The notes beneath the pieces were generated by a model, which did not search any database, was not told the DNA's origin, and saw only the letters and a program-made list of their open reading frames with translations. This document shows, piece by piece, positions 1 to 6,579 of a stretch of DNA of 6,579 nt. The position numbers and the translations under genes are program-made. Within the stretch, counting starts at the first letter, position 1. Every line of letters starts with the position of its first letter. The DNA is from Sulfuriferula sp. (GTDB lineage: Bacteria; Pseudomonadota; Gammaproteobacteria; Burkholderiales; Sulfuriferulaceae), in the NCBI GenBank assembly GCA_027311185.1, contig DAICZK010000074.1, forward strand, positions 299-6,877, read 5' to 3'.

Positions 1-299
1 TACGCCAGAAGCTGAGCCCGCAAGGCTTGTTTCCGCCACCGCTCGGCGGTAGCATTTTTAACTTGGGTCAATTAACGCTTGATTTCAATTACCAATTCGA
101 TTGGTGGGGAAAAAATCGCGCCGCTCTCAAAGCTGCGCTGGCCGAAGTGGATGCGACTAAAGCCGAGGCGGCCGAAGCGCGTCTGATTTTAAGTATAGCG
201 GTCGCACAAAGTTATTTTAAACTGCAAAGCGATGCCGCTAAAATCGCGGTGGCGCAGGCCATGCTGACAAAACAGCAGAGCTTGTTGCATTTATTGAAA

Positions 300-302
300 T
301 AG
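300..302 (+). other. In-frame amber codon inside the outer-membrane factor gene
   Basis: The TAG falls between LLHLLK and RAHSGIASDL, in the helical stretch where NodT/OprM proteins usually have a Gln, Lys or Arg just before an R-x-x-x-G-(I/L)-A motif. A single C-to-T change from CAG would explain it, but the ancestral codon is inferred. The next in-frame ATG, at 336, has no convincing Shine-Dalgarno sequence. A fragment started there would lack the first half of the repeat and any signal peptide. Confidence 0.8.
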
Positions 303-1079
303 CGCGCGCATAGCGGCATCGCGTCGGACCTGCCGATGTATCAATATGCAAGTGGTATTGCGACGCTGAATTTTGATATCGCGCGTTTGTCGGAACTCGA
401 CAAGCTTGATAGGAATGCTATAGCAGCGCTAATGGGTCAGCCGCCCGCATCCGGGAACGAAATTTATATTACCGCAGACGTGCCGCCTTCGTTGCCTGAC
501 GTGATTCCTGCCGATTGGCTCGGTTCGCGCCCGGACATTATTGCGCAAAATCTGGAAATCAAGGCGGCTTCTTCCATGATCGATACGGCAAGGGCCGATT
601 TCTATCCTAACATCAATCTTGGGGCTTCGGTGGGTTTCCAGAGCCTGGGATTGAGAAGATTATTGCAGAGCGGCAGTGAAATGGCTACGGTCGGCCCCGC
701 CATAAATTTGCCTATCTTCGATGGTGGCAGACTCAGGGCCCATCTTGGAGCAAATTATGCGCACTACGATATCGCGGTAGAAACCTATAATCAAACCGTT
801 ATTGCTGCCATGCGTGATGTGAACGCTGCGTCCGTGTCATTACGCGCCCTGGAACAGCAAACCCTGGCCGAACAGAATGTAGTCGCTGCGCTGGAGCGTA
901 CGCGGCATCTTGCCGAGGCTCGTTACCGACGCGGAATGGAAGATTATTTGCCCGTCTTGCAGGCGGAGATACCGCTGCTCAACGCGCAACAGACACAGAT
1001 CGATCTTGACGCACGGCGGTTGGCAGTGACGCTGTCCCTGATACAGGCGTTAGGCGGATTACCTAATAATCATCCAGTT

Positions 1080-1083
1080 AAGG
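1080..1083 (+). promoter_or_regulatory. Probable ribosome binding site for the emrA-like gene
   Basis: AAGG sits 9 nt before the ATG at 1093, inside the end of the outer-membrane gene. It supports the ATG at 1093 as the true start, so that the two genes overlap by 11 nt (1093-1103). Translation of the adaptor is therefore probably coupled to ribosomes finishing the upstream frame. If the TAG at 300 really stops them, this coupling would be lost and downstream expression could fall. Confidence 0.5.
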
Positions 1084-1092
1084 CAGTGGCGT

Positions 1093-2370
1093 ATGGAAAA
1101 TAAAACAGAGGAAAATAAAACAGATAAGCAAAGTAGTGAAAATCAGAATGCGGACGATAAAAAACCGGCTGGTAACCAGGCTGCGGGCGATAACAAACCT
1201 GCCGACAACAAAGACGCCGCTGACGATAATAAGGATAAGCCCGAAAAAAAAGCCAAACGCAAGACGATGCTGATCATCGCGGCGCTGGTATTTGTCTTGT
1301 TGGGGGTCAGTTACGCCATTTACTGGTTTGTTTACGCGCAATTCGAGCAATCGACCGATGACGCGTATGTGGCGGGAAATATGGTGGAATTGATGCCGCA
1401 AATGAACAGTAACGTGGTGGCCCTGTATGCCGACGATACGCAATTGGTAAACATGGGCCAACCGCTGGTATTGCTCGATGGTGCGCAAACCAAAATTGCG
1501 CTGGCGAAAGCCGAGGCGCAACTTGGGCAAACAGTGCGCCAGGTCAAACAGCTGTATGACGTCGTAAAAGAATTGCGAAGCACGATCGTGCAACGTCAGG
1601 CGGACCTGGATAATGCGCGCAGCGATCTGGCACGGCGCAAGAGTCTGATCGGCGAACATGCGGTGTCGGCGGAAGAAGTGCAGCATGCGCAAACCACGCT
1701 GGCACAAACTCAATCGGCGCTGAATACGGCAAAATATCAATTGCAGGCCGCCGAAAGCATGGTTGCCAATACTACCCTGACTACGCATCCCTCAGTCCTG
1801 ACCGCAGAAGCGGTGTTGAAGGATGCGTATCTGGCGGTGCAGCGGTTGATGATCCGGGCGCCCGTGTCGGGCTTTATTGCGAAGCGGTCGGTACAAATCG
1901 GTCAGCGCGTCAGTTCGAGCACGCCCTTGATGGTGATTGTACCGCTCAACCAAATCTGGGTGGATGCCAACTTCAAGGAAAATCAGCTTGGAAATATCCG
2001 TATCGGTCAGCCCGTTATCGTTACTTCCGATATGTATGGCAGCGATGTGAAATTCCATGGCAAAGTAGTGGGACTGGATGCTGGTACGGGCAGCGTATTT
2101 TCTTTATTGCCCGCGCAGAACGCAACGGGAAACTGGATAAAAATTGTACAGCGCCTGCCGGTACGGATTTTGCTCGATCCGCGTGACATCGCAAAATATC
2201 CCTTGCGACTTGGATTATCTCTGGCTGTTACCGTAGATACGCATGAACGTCGCGGAATGGCGGTAGCCTCCAGTCAGCCGGTGAACCCGATTTACACTAC
2301 GGCGATATTTACGAATAATGACCAGGCCGTCGACGCATTGATCGCCCGGATTTTGAAACAAAACGGTTGA
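1093..2370 (+). CDS. emrA: EmrA/HlyD-family membrane-fusion (periplasmic adaptor) protein of a multidrug efflux pump
   Basis: This protein is anchored in the inner membrane and bridges the EmrB-type transporter to the outer-membrane channel. Its 425 residues show a hydrophilic cytoplasmic tail (about 1-58) rich in Lys, Asp, Asn and Ala. One membrane helix follows (about 59-82), then the EmrA signature STDDAYVAGN (87-96) and a half lipoyl domain ending near LVLLDG (125-130). A long helical hairpin spans about 131-250, and the second lipoyl half starts at RAPVSGFIAKR (255-265). The beta-barrel includes IWVDANFKENQLG (288-300), DMYGSDV (313-319) and GNWIKIVQRLPVRI (346-359), all typical of EmrA. 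The start at 1093 is supported by an upstream AAGG, and the gene overlaps the upstream one by 11 nt. The tail is longer and more charged than the short tail of E. coli EmrA and contains a short repeat. The family call is near certain; the substrate is unknown. Confidence 0.95.
   Translation: MENKTEENKTDKQSSENQNADDKKPAGNQAAGDNKPADNKDAADDNKDKPEKKAKRKTMLIIAALVFVLLGVSYAIYWFVYAQFEQSTDDAYVAGNMVELMPQMNSNVVALYADDTQLVNMGQPLVLLDGAQTKIALAKAEAQLGQTVRQVKQLYDVVKELRSTIVQRQADLDNARSDLARRKSLIGEHAVSAEEVQHAQTTLAQTQSALNTAKYQLQAAESMVANTTLTTHPSVLTAEAVLKDAYLAVQRLMIRAPVSGFIAKRSVQIGQRVSSSTPLMVIVPLNQIWVDANFKENQLGNIRIGQPVIVTSDMYGSDVKFHGKVVGLDAGTGSVFSLLPAQNATGNWIKIVQRLPVRILLDPRDIAKYPLRLGLSLAVTVDTHERRGMAVASSQPVNPIYTTAIFTNNDQAVDALIARILKQNG
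1096..1125 (+). repeat. 15-bp tandem duplication at the 5' end of emrA
   Basis: Two adjacent 15-nt units, 1096-1110 and 1111-1125, are identical except for the last base (GAAAATAAAACAGAG, then the same ending in T). They encode ENKTE and ENKTD. The period is a multiple of three, so gain or loss keeps the frame. The stop codon of the upstream outer-membrane gene (TAA, 1101-1103) lies inside the first unit. Confidence 0.85.
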
Positions 2371-2377
2371 ATTCTCA

Positions 2378-3916
2378 ATGAGCCAACAGTCTCCGATTCG
2401 CGGTCCGGCGTTAGCTCTGCTGACGCTGGCGTTGTCGCTCGCCACGTTTATGCAGGTGCTCGATACATCGATTGCCAACGTGTCGATTCCCGATATAGCC
2501 GGCGATCTGGCGGTCAGTCCCGATCAGGGTACCTGGGTCATTACCTCATTCGCCGTGAGCAACGCCATCGCTTTGCCGCTGTCGGGCTGGCTGGCGAAAC
2601 GTTTCGGCGAGGTCAAGCTGTTTGTCGTATCGACTCTGCTATTTACGCTGGCTTCGATGTTTTGCGGTTTGTCCACCAGTTTGCCCATGCTGATAGTTTT
2701 TCGCATTATTCAGGGAGCTGTGGCGGGTCCCATGATACCGTTGTCGCAAAGTTTGCTGTTGGCTAATTATCCGACGGAAAAAAAAGGGCTAGCGCTCGCA
2801 TTGTGGGGCATGACAGTGGTGGTTGCGCCGATTTTAGGGCCGATTTTAGGCGGTTATATTACCGATAATTTAAGCTGGCCGTGGATTTTTTATATTAACG
2901 TTCCGGTGGGCCTGGCGTCGACTTATTTTACCTGGAAATTGCTCAGTAAACGAGAAACGGAAAAAGTCCAGTTGCCTATCGACAAGATGGGCTTGTTTTT
3001 GTTGATTGTGGGTGTAGGGAGCTTGCAGTTACTGCTGGACAAGGGTAACGAGATGGACTGGTTCGGATCGACGTTTATTGTAATTTTGGGCGTATTGTCA
3101 TTGGTTACGTTGACTATTTTCATAATATGGGAGCTCACTGCAGACCATCCGGTCGTTGATCTCAGTTTGTTTTCGGTCAGAAATTTTACTGTCGGCACGA
3201 CGGCAATCAGTTTGGGATATATGACTTTTTTCTCGGGCGTGGTGGTTTATCCCTTATGGTTGCAGACCCAAATGGGCTACACCGCAACCTGGGCCGGATT
3301 GTCGGCCGCGCCCATCGGCATTTTATCGGTGATACTGTCTCCTTTCGTCGGCAAGTATATGAACCGGTTTGACCTGCGTGTGCTAGTCAGTTTCAGCTTT
3401 ATAGTCTTTGCCGTTATTGCTTATTGGGCTTCTACTTTCAATACGAATGCCAGTTTTATGGAACTCACCCTGCCGCGTTTTTTTCAGGGTATAGGAATGG
3501 CTTTCTTTTTCATTCCGTTAATGTCGATTGTGTTATCCGGCCTGCCGGCAACTCGCATTGCGAGTGCGTCGGGTTTGTCCAACTTCCTGCGGATACTGGG
3601 AGGCAGTTTCGGTACTTCTTTGAGTGTCGCCATATGGGACCGGCGCGATATATTTCATCATAGCCAGTTGACTGAAAACATTACGACCATGAACCCATTG
3701 ACGCAAGCAGCGCTGCATGTCCTGCACGGACTGGGATTTTCTCAATCCAGCTCGCTAGCAGTAATTGAGCAGCAAGTCAGTAAACAGGCGTATATGTTGG
3801 CAGTGAACGATGTGTTTATTGCATCGGCCTGGGTATTTGGGGGGCTGATGGTGTTCGTCTGGTTGGCCAAGCCGCCATTTGCTTCCGGCAAAGCGGGCGC
3901 GGCGGGTATGGAATGA
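2378..3916 (+). CDS. emrB: EmrB/QacA-type (DHA2, 14-TM) major facilitator multidrug/H+ antiporter
   Basis: This inner-membrane transporter uses the proton gradient to move hydrophobic drugs or uncouplers into the EmrA-TolC-type conduit. It is 512 residues, the length I recall for E. coli EmrB. Motifs in order are the DHA2 motif in TM1, LATFMQVLDTSIANVSIP (21-38) with Asp29; QGTWVITSFAVSNAI (50-64); loop motif A, GWLAKRFGEVKLF (70-82); motif B with FRIIQG (108-113) and Arg109; PLSQSLLL (121-128); antiporter motif C, APILGPILGG (150-159); and WIFYINVPVG (169-178). Near the C-terminus come GYTATWAGL, LSGLP, SGLSNFLR and WLAKPPFASG. About 14 hydrophobic segments are visible, with a large loop at about 421-470. 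The start is 7 nt after the emrA stop. No good Shine-Dalgarno precedes it, so translational coupling to emrA is likely. The family call is firm; the exact drugs exported cannot be read from sequence. Confidence 0.96.
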   Translation: MSQQSPIRGPALALLTLALSLATFMQVLDTSIANVSIPDIAGDLAVSPDQGTWVITSFAVSNAIALPLSGWLAKRFGEVKLFVVSTLLFTLASMFCGLSTSLPMLIVFRIIQGAVAGPMIPLSQSLLLANYPTEKKGLALALWGMTVVVAPILGPILGGYITDNLSWPWIFYINVPVGLASTYFTWKLLSKRETEKVQLPIDKMGLFLLIVGVGSLQLLLDKGNEMDWFGSTFIVILGVLSLVTLTIFIIWELTADHPVVDLSLFSVRNFTVGTTAISLGYMTFFSGVVVYPLWLQTQMGYTATWAGLSAAPIGILSVILSPFVGKYMNRFDLRVLVSFSFIVFAVIAYWASTFNTNASFMELTLPRFFQGIGMAFFFIPLMSIVLSGLPATRIASASGLSNFLRILGGSFGTSLSVAIWDRRDIFHHSQLTENITTMNPLTQAALHVLHGLGFSQSSSLAVIEQQVSKQAYMLAVNDVFIASAWVFGGLMVFVWLAKPPFASGKAGAAGME

Positions 3917-3946
3917 AATCTCGTGGCCTGCGCAAGATAAATCATT

Positions 3947-6526
3947 ATGCAAAAAATCGGCCGTAATGCGCCATGCCTTTGCGGCAGCGGAAAAAAATAC
4001 AAACAATGCTGTATGTTGTCTCGCGGATCAATTGTGCAAGCCGCTATGCCTTCGATATTTCAGCTGCTGCAGCAGGCGTTAGCGCATCATCAGGCAGGCC
4101 GCTTGCCGCAGGCGCAAATCCTGTATCGGCAAATCTTGCAAAAAGAACCTGATCATTCCGACGCATTATATCTTTTGGGCCTGGTCGTCCATGCGCTTGG
4201 CCAGCCTGATGCCGCTGCGGAACTGATGATTCAAGCCATTGCTACGAATTCATCGAATCCCGAATATTATGCGAATCTTGGTGTGGTCATGCAATCCTTG
4301 GGCAAGCTGGCGGGCGCGATAGAAAATTATCGTTTGGCAATCGCCCGCAAACCCGATTATGCTGAAGCCCATAATAATCTGGGCAATGCTCTCAAGGATC
4401 AGGGCAAGCTGGAAGACGCCCGGCTCAGTTACGCCCAGGCGCTCAATCTCATGCCGGATTCCGCGATGATACATTATAATCTGGCCAACATCCTGCTCGA
4501 ACAAAGTGCATACGACGAGGCGATCCTGCATTATCGGCAGGCACTGGCCATCGAGCCGGGGTATGCTGAGGCGCACAACAATCTGGGCAATGTGTTACAG
4601 ACGCTGCTTCGGCTGGACGAGGCGGTCGCCAGTTATCGGCAGGCTATCGTTTGCGCACCGCGCTACGTCGAAGCCCACAATAATCTGGGTAACGCGCTCA
4701 AGGATCAGGGCTGCCTCGACGAAGCGGTGATCTGCTACCGCCAGGCGCTGGCGTTGCGCCCGGGCTATGCCGTGCTGCATTACAATCTGGGCAATGCGCT
4801 CAAAGAGCAGGGCAAGGCTGGCGAGGCCGCGGCCAGCTACCGGCAGGCCATAGCATGCCAGCCGGATTATGCGCAGGCTTACAATAATCTCGGCAACGCG
4901 TTGAAAGATATGGGCGATCTGGATGATGCGGTTGCGAATTACCGTCAGGCCGTGGCGCTTATCCCCGCTTATGCTGAAGCCTATAATAATCTTGGCAGCG
5001 CGTTGCAGAGTCAGGGCCGGCTGGATCAGGCTGTCGCCAGCTATCGGCAGGCGCTGTGCTTGAATCCGGTTTCGGTAGAAGTGCAAAACAATCTCGGCTG
5101 CGCGCTGCAGGAGCAAGGCCGGTTCGATGAGGCAATGGCATGTTACGCGCTGGCGCTGGAGATCAAACCGGATTCGGCCGAGGCGCATTACAATCTGGCC
5201 TGCGTATTTCAGGCGCTGGGCAGGCCAGGCGAAGCCGTCGCCAGCTACCGCCGGGCTTTGTTTTACAGGCCGGATTATCCGGAGGCGCACAACAATCTGG
5301 GCAACGCGCTCAAGGATCTGGGCGAGGTCGAGGCCGCAGCCGCCAGCTACCTGCAGGCGATCGCCTGCAAGCCGGACTCCGCGCAGGCACACTGTAATCT
5401 CGGTATTCTGTACTCGCGCGAAAAACAGTACCCGGTAGCGCAGGACTGGTATCGACAGGCGCTGGCAATTGAACCCGAACTGGTAATCGCGCATCGCAAT
5501 CTCGCGGCGATTTTGATCAACGACGGCCGCGAGGAGGAGGCGAGGCGGCACATGGACATGGCATACAGCAAGCAGTGCTGGTTCCGCAATGCGACCCCCG
5601 GCGCAGTCAGAACGGTGCTGATCCTGTTGGGGGTGGAAAAAGGTAATGTGCCGACCACGCATTTATTCCCGCCCGGGATCAACGATACCGTCGAATGGAT
5701 GATAGGCTATGCCCCGATCGGACAGTTCCAAACTTTGCCTGCTTACGACGTGGTATTCAACGCTATCGGCGAGCCCGACAGGATAGGCGCGACGCTGGCG
5801 CCTGTGGCGGAATTCATGCGCCAGTGCGATAAACCCGTGCTCAATCGCCCCGAGGCAGTAGCGCGCACCGCGCGTCATCTGATCCAGGAACTGCTCGGCG
5901 ATGTTGCGCATAGTCTGGTTCCGGCGGTATGGCGCGTTGCGCAAGGAGAGGACTTGCCTGCTGCGTTGCAGTTTCCGTTACTTGCGCGGCCCGCCGGTTC
6001 GCATGGCGGCGAGCGATTGCTGCAGGTGGATAACTTACCGGCGTTGCAAACCTTGTTGTCGACAGGATACAACGAGGCGATCTATCTGTCGGCGTATCAC
6101 GATTATCGTTCCACCGACGGCTATTTTCGCAAATACCGGATAATCTTCATCGACGGCGTTGCTTTCCCTTATCATCTGGCGATTTCCACGCAGTGGATGG
6201 TGCATTATGCGACGGCTGACATGCTCGACGTGGCGTGGAAACTGGCGGAGGAGGAGCGCTTTCTCGCGTACCCGGAGCAGGTTCTCGGCGAGCGCGGCAT
6301 GGCCGCGGTGGCGGAAATAGGGCGCAGGCTGGATCTGGATTTCGCCGGCGTAGATTTCTCCATTTTGGCGGACGGTCGTATTCTGGTATTTGAGGCCAAC
6401 GCGACCATGCTCGTCCATCCGGAAACGGAGCATGCCTGTCTGGCGTTTAAAAATCCTTACGTACAGCGCATTTTCGATGCGTTTGAAGTGCTGCTGGCGC
6501 GCAAAACCGGGGCGGCTGCGTGTTAA
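3947..6526 (+). CDS. SEC-C / tetratricopeptide-repeat / ATP-grasp-like multidomain protein
   Basis: This is an 859-residue, apparently soluble protein with no signal peptide or membrane segment. Residues 2-23 are a SEC-C zinc motif (GRNAPCLCGSGKKYKQCC; Cys10, 12, 21, 22). Residues 35-543 hold about 15 TPR units, which scaffold protein contacts. Units 3-14 keep an exact 34-residue period with the consensus AEAHNNLGNALKDQG. Residues 544-859 resemble an ATP-grasp ligase of GshB/RimK type: a pre-domain with VVFNAIGEPDRIG (602-614) and PVLNRPEAVARTAR (630-643); a nucleotide-binding strand and loop, FPLLARPAGSHGGERLL (676-692); FRKYRIIFIDG (727-737); and the metal-site strands GVDF (801-804) and EAN (816-818). 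The start at 3947 keeps SEC-C. An in-frame ATG at 4046 would begin at the first TPR and cannot be excluded, as both ribosome sites are weak. The gene ends TAA-TAG. Substrate and pathway are unknown. The TPR and SEC-C calls are firm; ATP-grasp is a motif-based inference. Confidence 0.9.
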   Translation: MQKIGRNAPCLCGSGKKYKQCCMLSRGSIVQAAMPSIFQLLQQALAHHQAGRLPQAQILYRQILQKEPDHSDALYLLGLVVHALGQPDAAAELMIQAIATNSSNPEYYANLGVVMQSLGKLAGAIENYRLAIARKPDYAEAHNNLGNALKDQGKLEDARLSYAQALNLMPDSAMIHYNLANILLEQSAYDEAILHYRQALAIEPGYAEAHNNLGNVLQTLLRLDEAVASYRQAIVCAPRYVEAHNNLGNALKDQGCLDEAVICYRQALALRPGYAVLHYNLGNALKEQGKAGEAAASYRQAIACQPDYAQAYNNLGNALKDMGDLDDAVANYRQAVALIPAYAEAYNNLGSALQSQGRLDQAVASYRQALCLNPVSVEVQNNLGCALQEQGRFDEAMACYALALEIKPDSAEAHYNLACVFQALGRPGEAVASYRRALFYRPDYPEAHNNLGNALKDLGEVEAAAASYLQAIACKPDSAQAHCNLGILYSREKQYPVAQDWYRQALAIEPELVIAHRNLAAILINDGREEEARRHMDMAYSKQCWFRNATPGAVRTVLILLGVEKGNVPTTHLFPPGINDTVEWMIGYAPIGQFQTLPAYDVVFNAIGEPDRIGATLAPVAEFMRQCDKPVLNRPEAVARTARHLIQELLGDVAHSLVPAVWRVAQGEDLPAALQFPLLARPAGSHGGERLLQVDNLPALQTLLSTGYNEAIYLSAYHDYRSTDGYFRKYRIIFIDGVAFPYHLAISTQWMVHYATADMLDVAWKLAEEERFLAYPEQVLGERGMAAVAEIGRRLDLDFAGVDFSILADGRILVFEANATMLVHPETEHACLAFKNPYVQRIFDAFEVLLARKTGAAAC
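4361..5482 (+). repeat. Tandem 102-bp coding repeat (eleven in-register TPR units)
   Basis: Eleven consecutive 102-bp units (residues 139-512) run without insertion or deletion. Each begins near an AEAHNNLG-like helix A and ends at a Pro-Asp/Gly-Tyr/Ser turn. Some DNA blocks are almost identical between units, such as AAGGATCAGGGC at about 4394 and 4701 and CACAACAATCTGGGCAA in several units. This makes unit gain, loss or gene conversion by recombination plausible. The low frequency of stops on the opposite strand here also produces a long spurious antisense frame. Confidence 0.85.
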
Positions 6527-6579
6527 TAGATAACGGGCGCTTCCATTGTTTCCAGATCCCATCGCGGGCGCACGGTAAA
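6523..6579 (-). CDS. Probable 3' end of a convergent gene (partial, unidentified)
   Basis: Read from the window edge on the minus strand, an open frame of 18 codons gives FTVRPRWDLETMEAPVIY and ends in TAA (plus-strand 6525-6523). The composition looks like a real protein C-terminus (Trp, Pro, Arg, Glu). Its stop falls exactly at the stop of the TPR/ATP-grasp gene, so the two stops overlap in the four bases TTAA (6523-6526). Such tail-to-tail contact is common in compact genomes. An 18-codon open frame can arise by chance, and I do not recognise the family. Confidence 0.4.
   Translation of the reverse strand, partial: FTVRPRWDLETMEAPVIY

Larger units (their letters stand above)
1..1103 (+). 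pseudogene. NodT/OprM-family outer-membrane efflux channel, 5'-truncated by window edge and interrupted by in-frame TAG
   Basis: This would be the trimeric outer-membrane exit duct of a tripartite pump, working with the EmrA- and EmrB-like proteins encoded next. Frame 3 is open from the window edge and encodes 99 residues up to TAG at 300-302. The same frame then continues without another stop to TAA at 1101-1103, about 365 sense codons in all. Family hallmarks lie on both sides of the TAG: FDWWGKNRAA near the start; GIASDL directly after the stop; ALMGQPP; SRPDI; ARADFYPNINLGASVGF; VGPAINLPIFDGGRLRA; and ALGGLP at the end. Family members are usually about 450-500 residues, so roughly 100 N-terminal residues, including any lipoprotein signal, lie outside the window. 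The frame, spacing and motifs are otherwise undamaged, so the lesion looks recent. A read-through codon or sequencing error is also possible. Family assignment is strong; the pseudogene status is less sure. Confidence 0.85.

Noticed and set aside
336..1103. Treating the downstream half of the outer-membrane factor as a separate 255-residue gene
   Set aside because: It is in the same frame as the upstream half, and the family motif RAHSGIASDL sits between the TAG and the ATG at 336. There is no good ribosome site. It is one broken gene, not two.
1078..1788. A 236-codon open frame on the minus strand opposite emrA
   Set aside because: It lies opposite a firmly identified EmrA gene, and its translation is a low-complexity mix of His/Arg/Phe/Ile with no recognisable domain.
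2828..2850. Tandem CCGATTTTAGG (two copies, 12-bp period) in emrB
   Set aside because: It encodes PILG-PILG of antiporter motif C, which is repeated at protein level in EmrB proteins generally, so it reflects conserved protein sequence and not a separate DNA element.
4595..5662. A 355-codon open frame on the minus strand across the TPR region
   Set aside because: It is the antisense shadow of the 102-bp TPR repeat. Because the period is a multiple of three, absence of stops in one unit is repeated in all. Its translation is a periodic Arg/Ile/Gln-rich pattern with no family likeness, while the plus strand encodes clear TPRs.
6035..6562. A 175-codon open frame on the minus strand opposite the ATP-grasp-like domain
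   Set aside because: It is in a different frame from the proposed convergent gene end at 6523-6579 and covers well-conserved coding sequence on the plus strand. It shows no domain and is best explained as a shadow.
6534..6571. Direct repeat CGGGCGC at 6534-6540 and 6565-6571
   Set aside because: Seven bases in moderately GC-rich DNA is within chance. It is a direct and not inverted repeat, so it cannot form a terminator hairpin, and no mobile-element features accompany it.

Overview
The window reads as Gram-negative, most likely proteobacterial, accessory DNA. It has a tripartite drug-efflux operon of the EmrAB-TolC type, which needs an outer membrane, and a large TPR protein with an N-terminal SEC-C zinc motif, an architecture I associate with beta- and gammaproteobacteria. 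Genus cannot be read from this sequence.

Layout. (1) Positions 1-1103, plus strand: the C-terminal three quarters of a NodT/OprM/TolC-like outer-membrane factor, cut by the window edge and interrupted by an in-frame TAG at 300-302. The reading frame is otherwise intact on both sides, so it is a one-codon lesion, a read-through codon or a sequencing error. (2) Positions 1093-2370: an EmrA/HlyD-type membrane-fusion adaptor. Its start lies 11 nt inside the outer-membrane gene, and it carries an unusual charged Lys/Asp/Asn-rich N-terminal tail with a 15-bp tandem repeat at its 5' end. (3) Positions 2378-3916: an EmrB-type 14-TM major-facilitator drug/H+ antiporter, 7 nt after emrA. (4) Positions 3947-6526: an 859-residue protein made of a SEC-C motif, about 15 tandem TPRs in strict 34-residue register, and a C-terminal domain that reads as ATP-grasp (GshB/RimK-like). 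It starts only 30 nt after emrB and has no visible terminator in front of it. (5) Positions 6523-6579: on the minus strand, an open frame of 18 codons ending in TAA. It is probably the 3' end of a convergent gene whose stop overlaps that of gene 4.

How they fit. Genes 1-3 would build one pump spanning both membranes: EmrB moves substrate across the inner membrane, EmrA bridges the periplasm and the NodT-like factor opens the outer membrane. If the TAG is real and not suppressed, the pump must borrow another outer-membrane channel. The TPR/ATP-grasp protein has no known tie to EmrAB. Its placement suggests co-transcription, but a shared pathway (for example, making or tagging a compound the pump exports) is speculation.

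The most interesting items are the SEC-C/TPR/ATP-grasp fusion and the single amber codon in an otherwise well-conserved outer-membrane gene. No RNA genes, insertion sequences, CRISPR arrays or attachment sites were seen. There is no gene-free stretch longer than about 60 bases.
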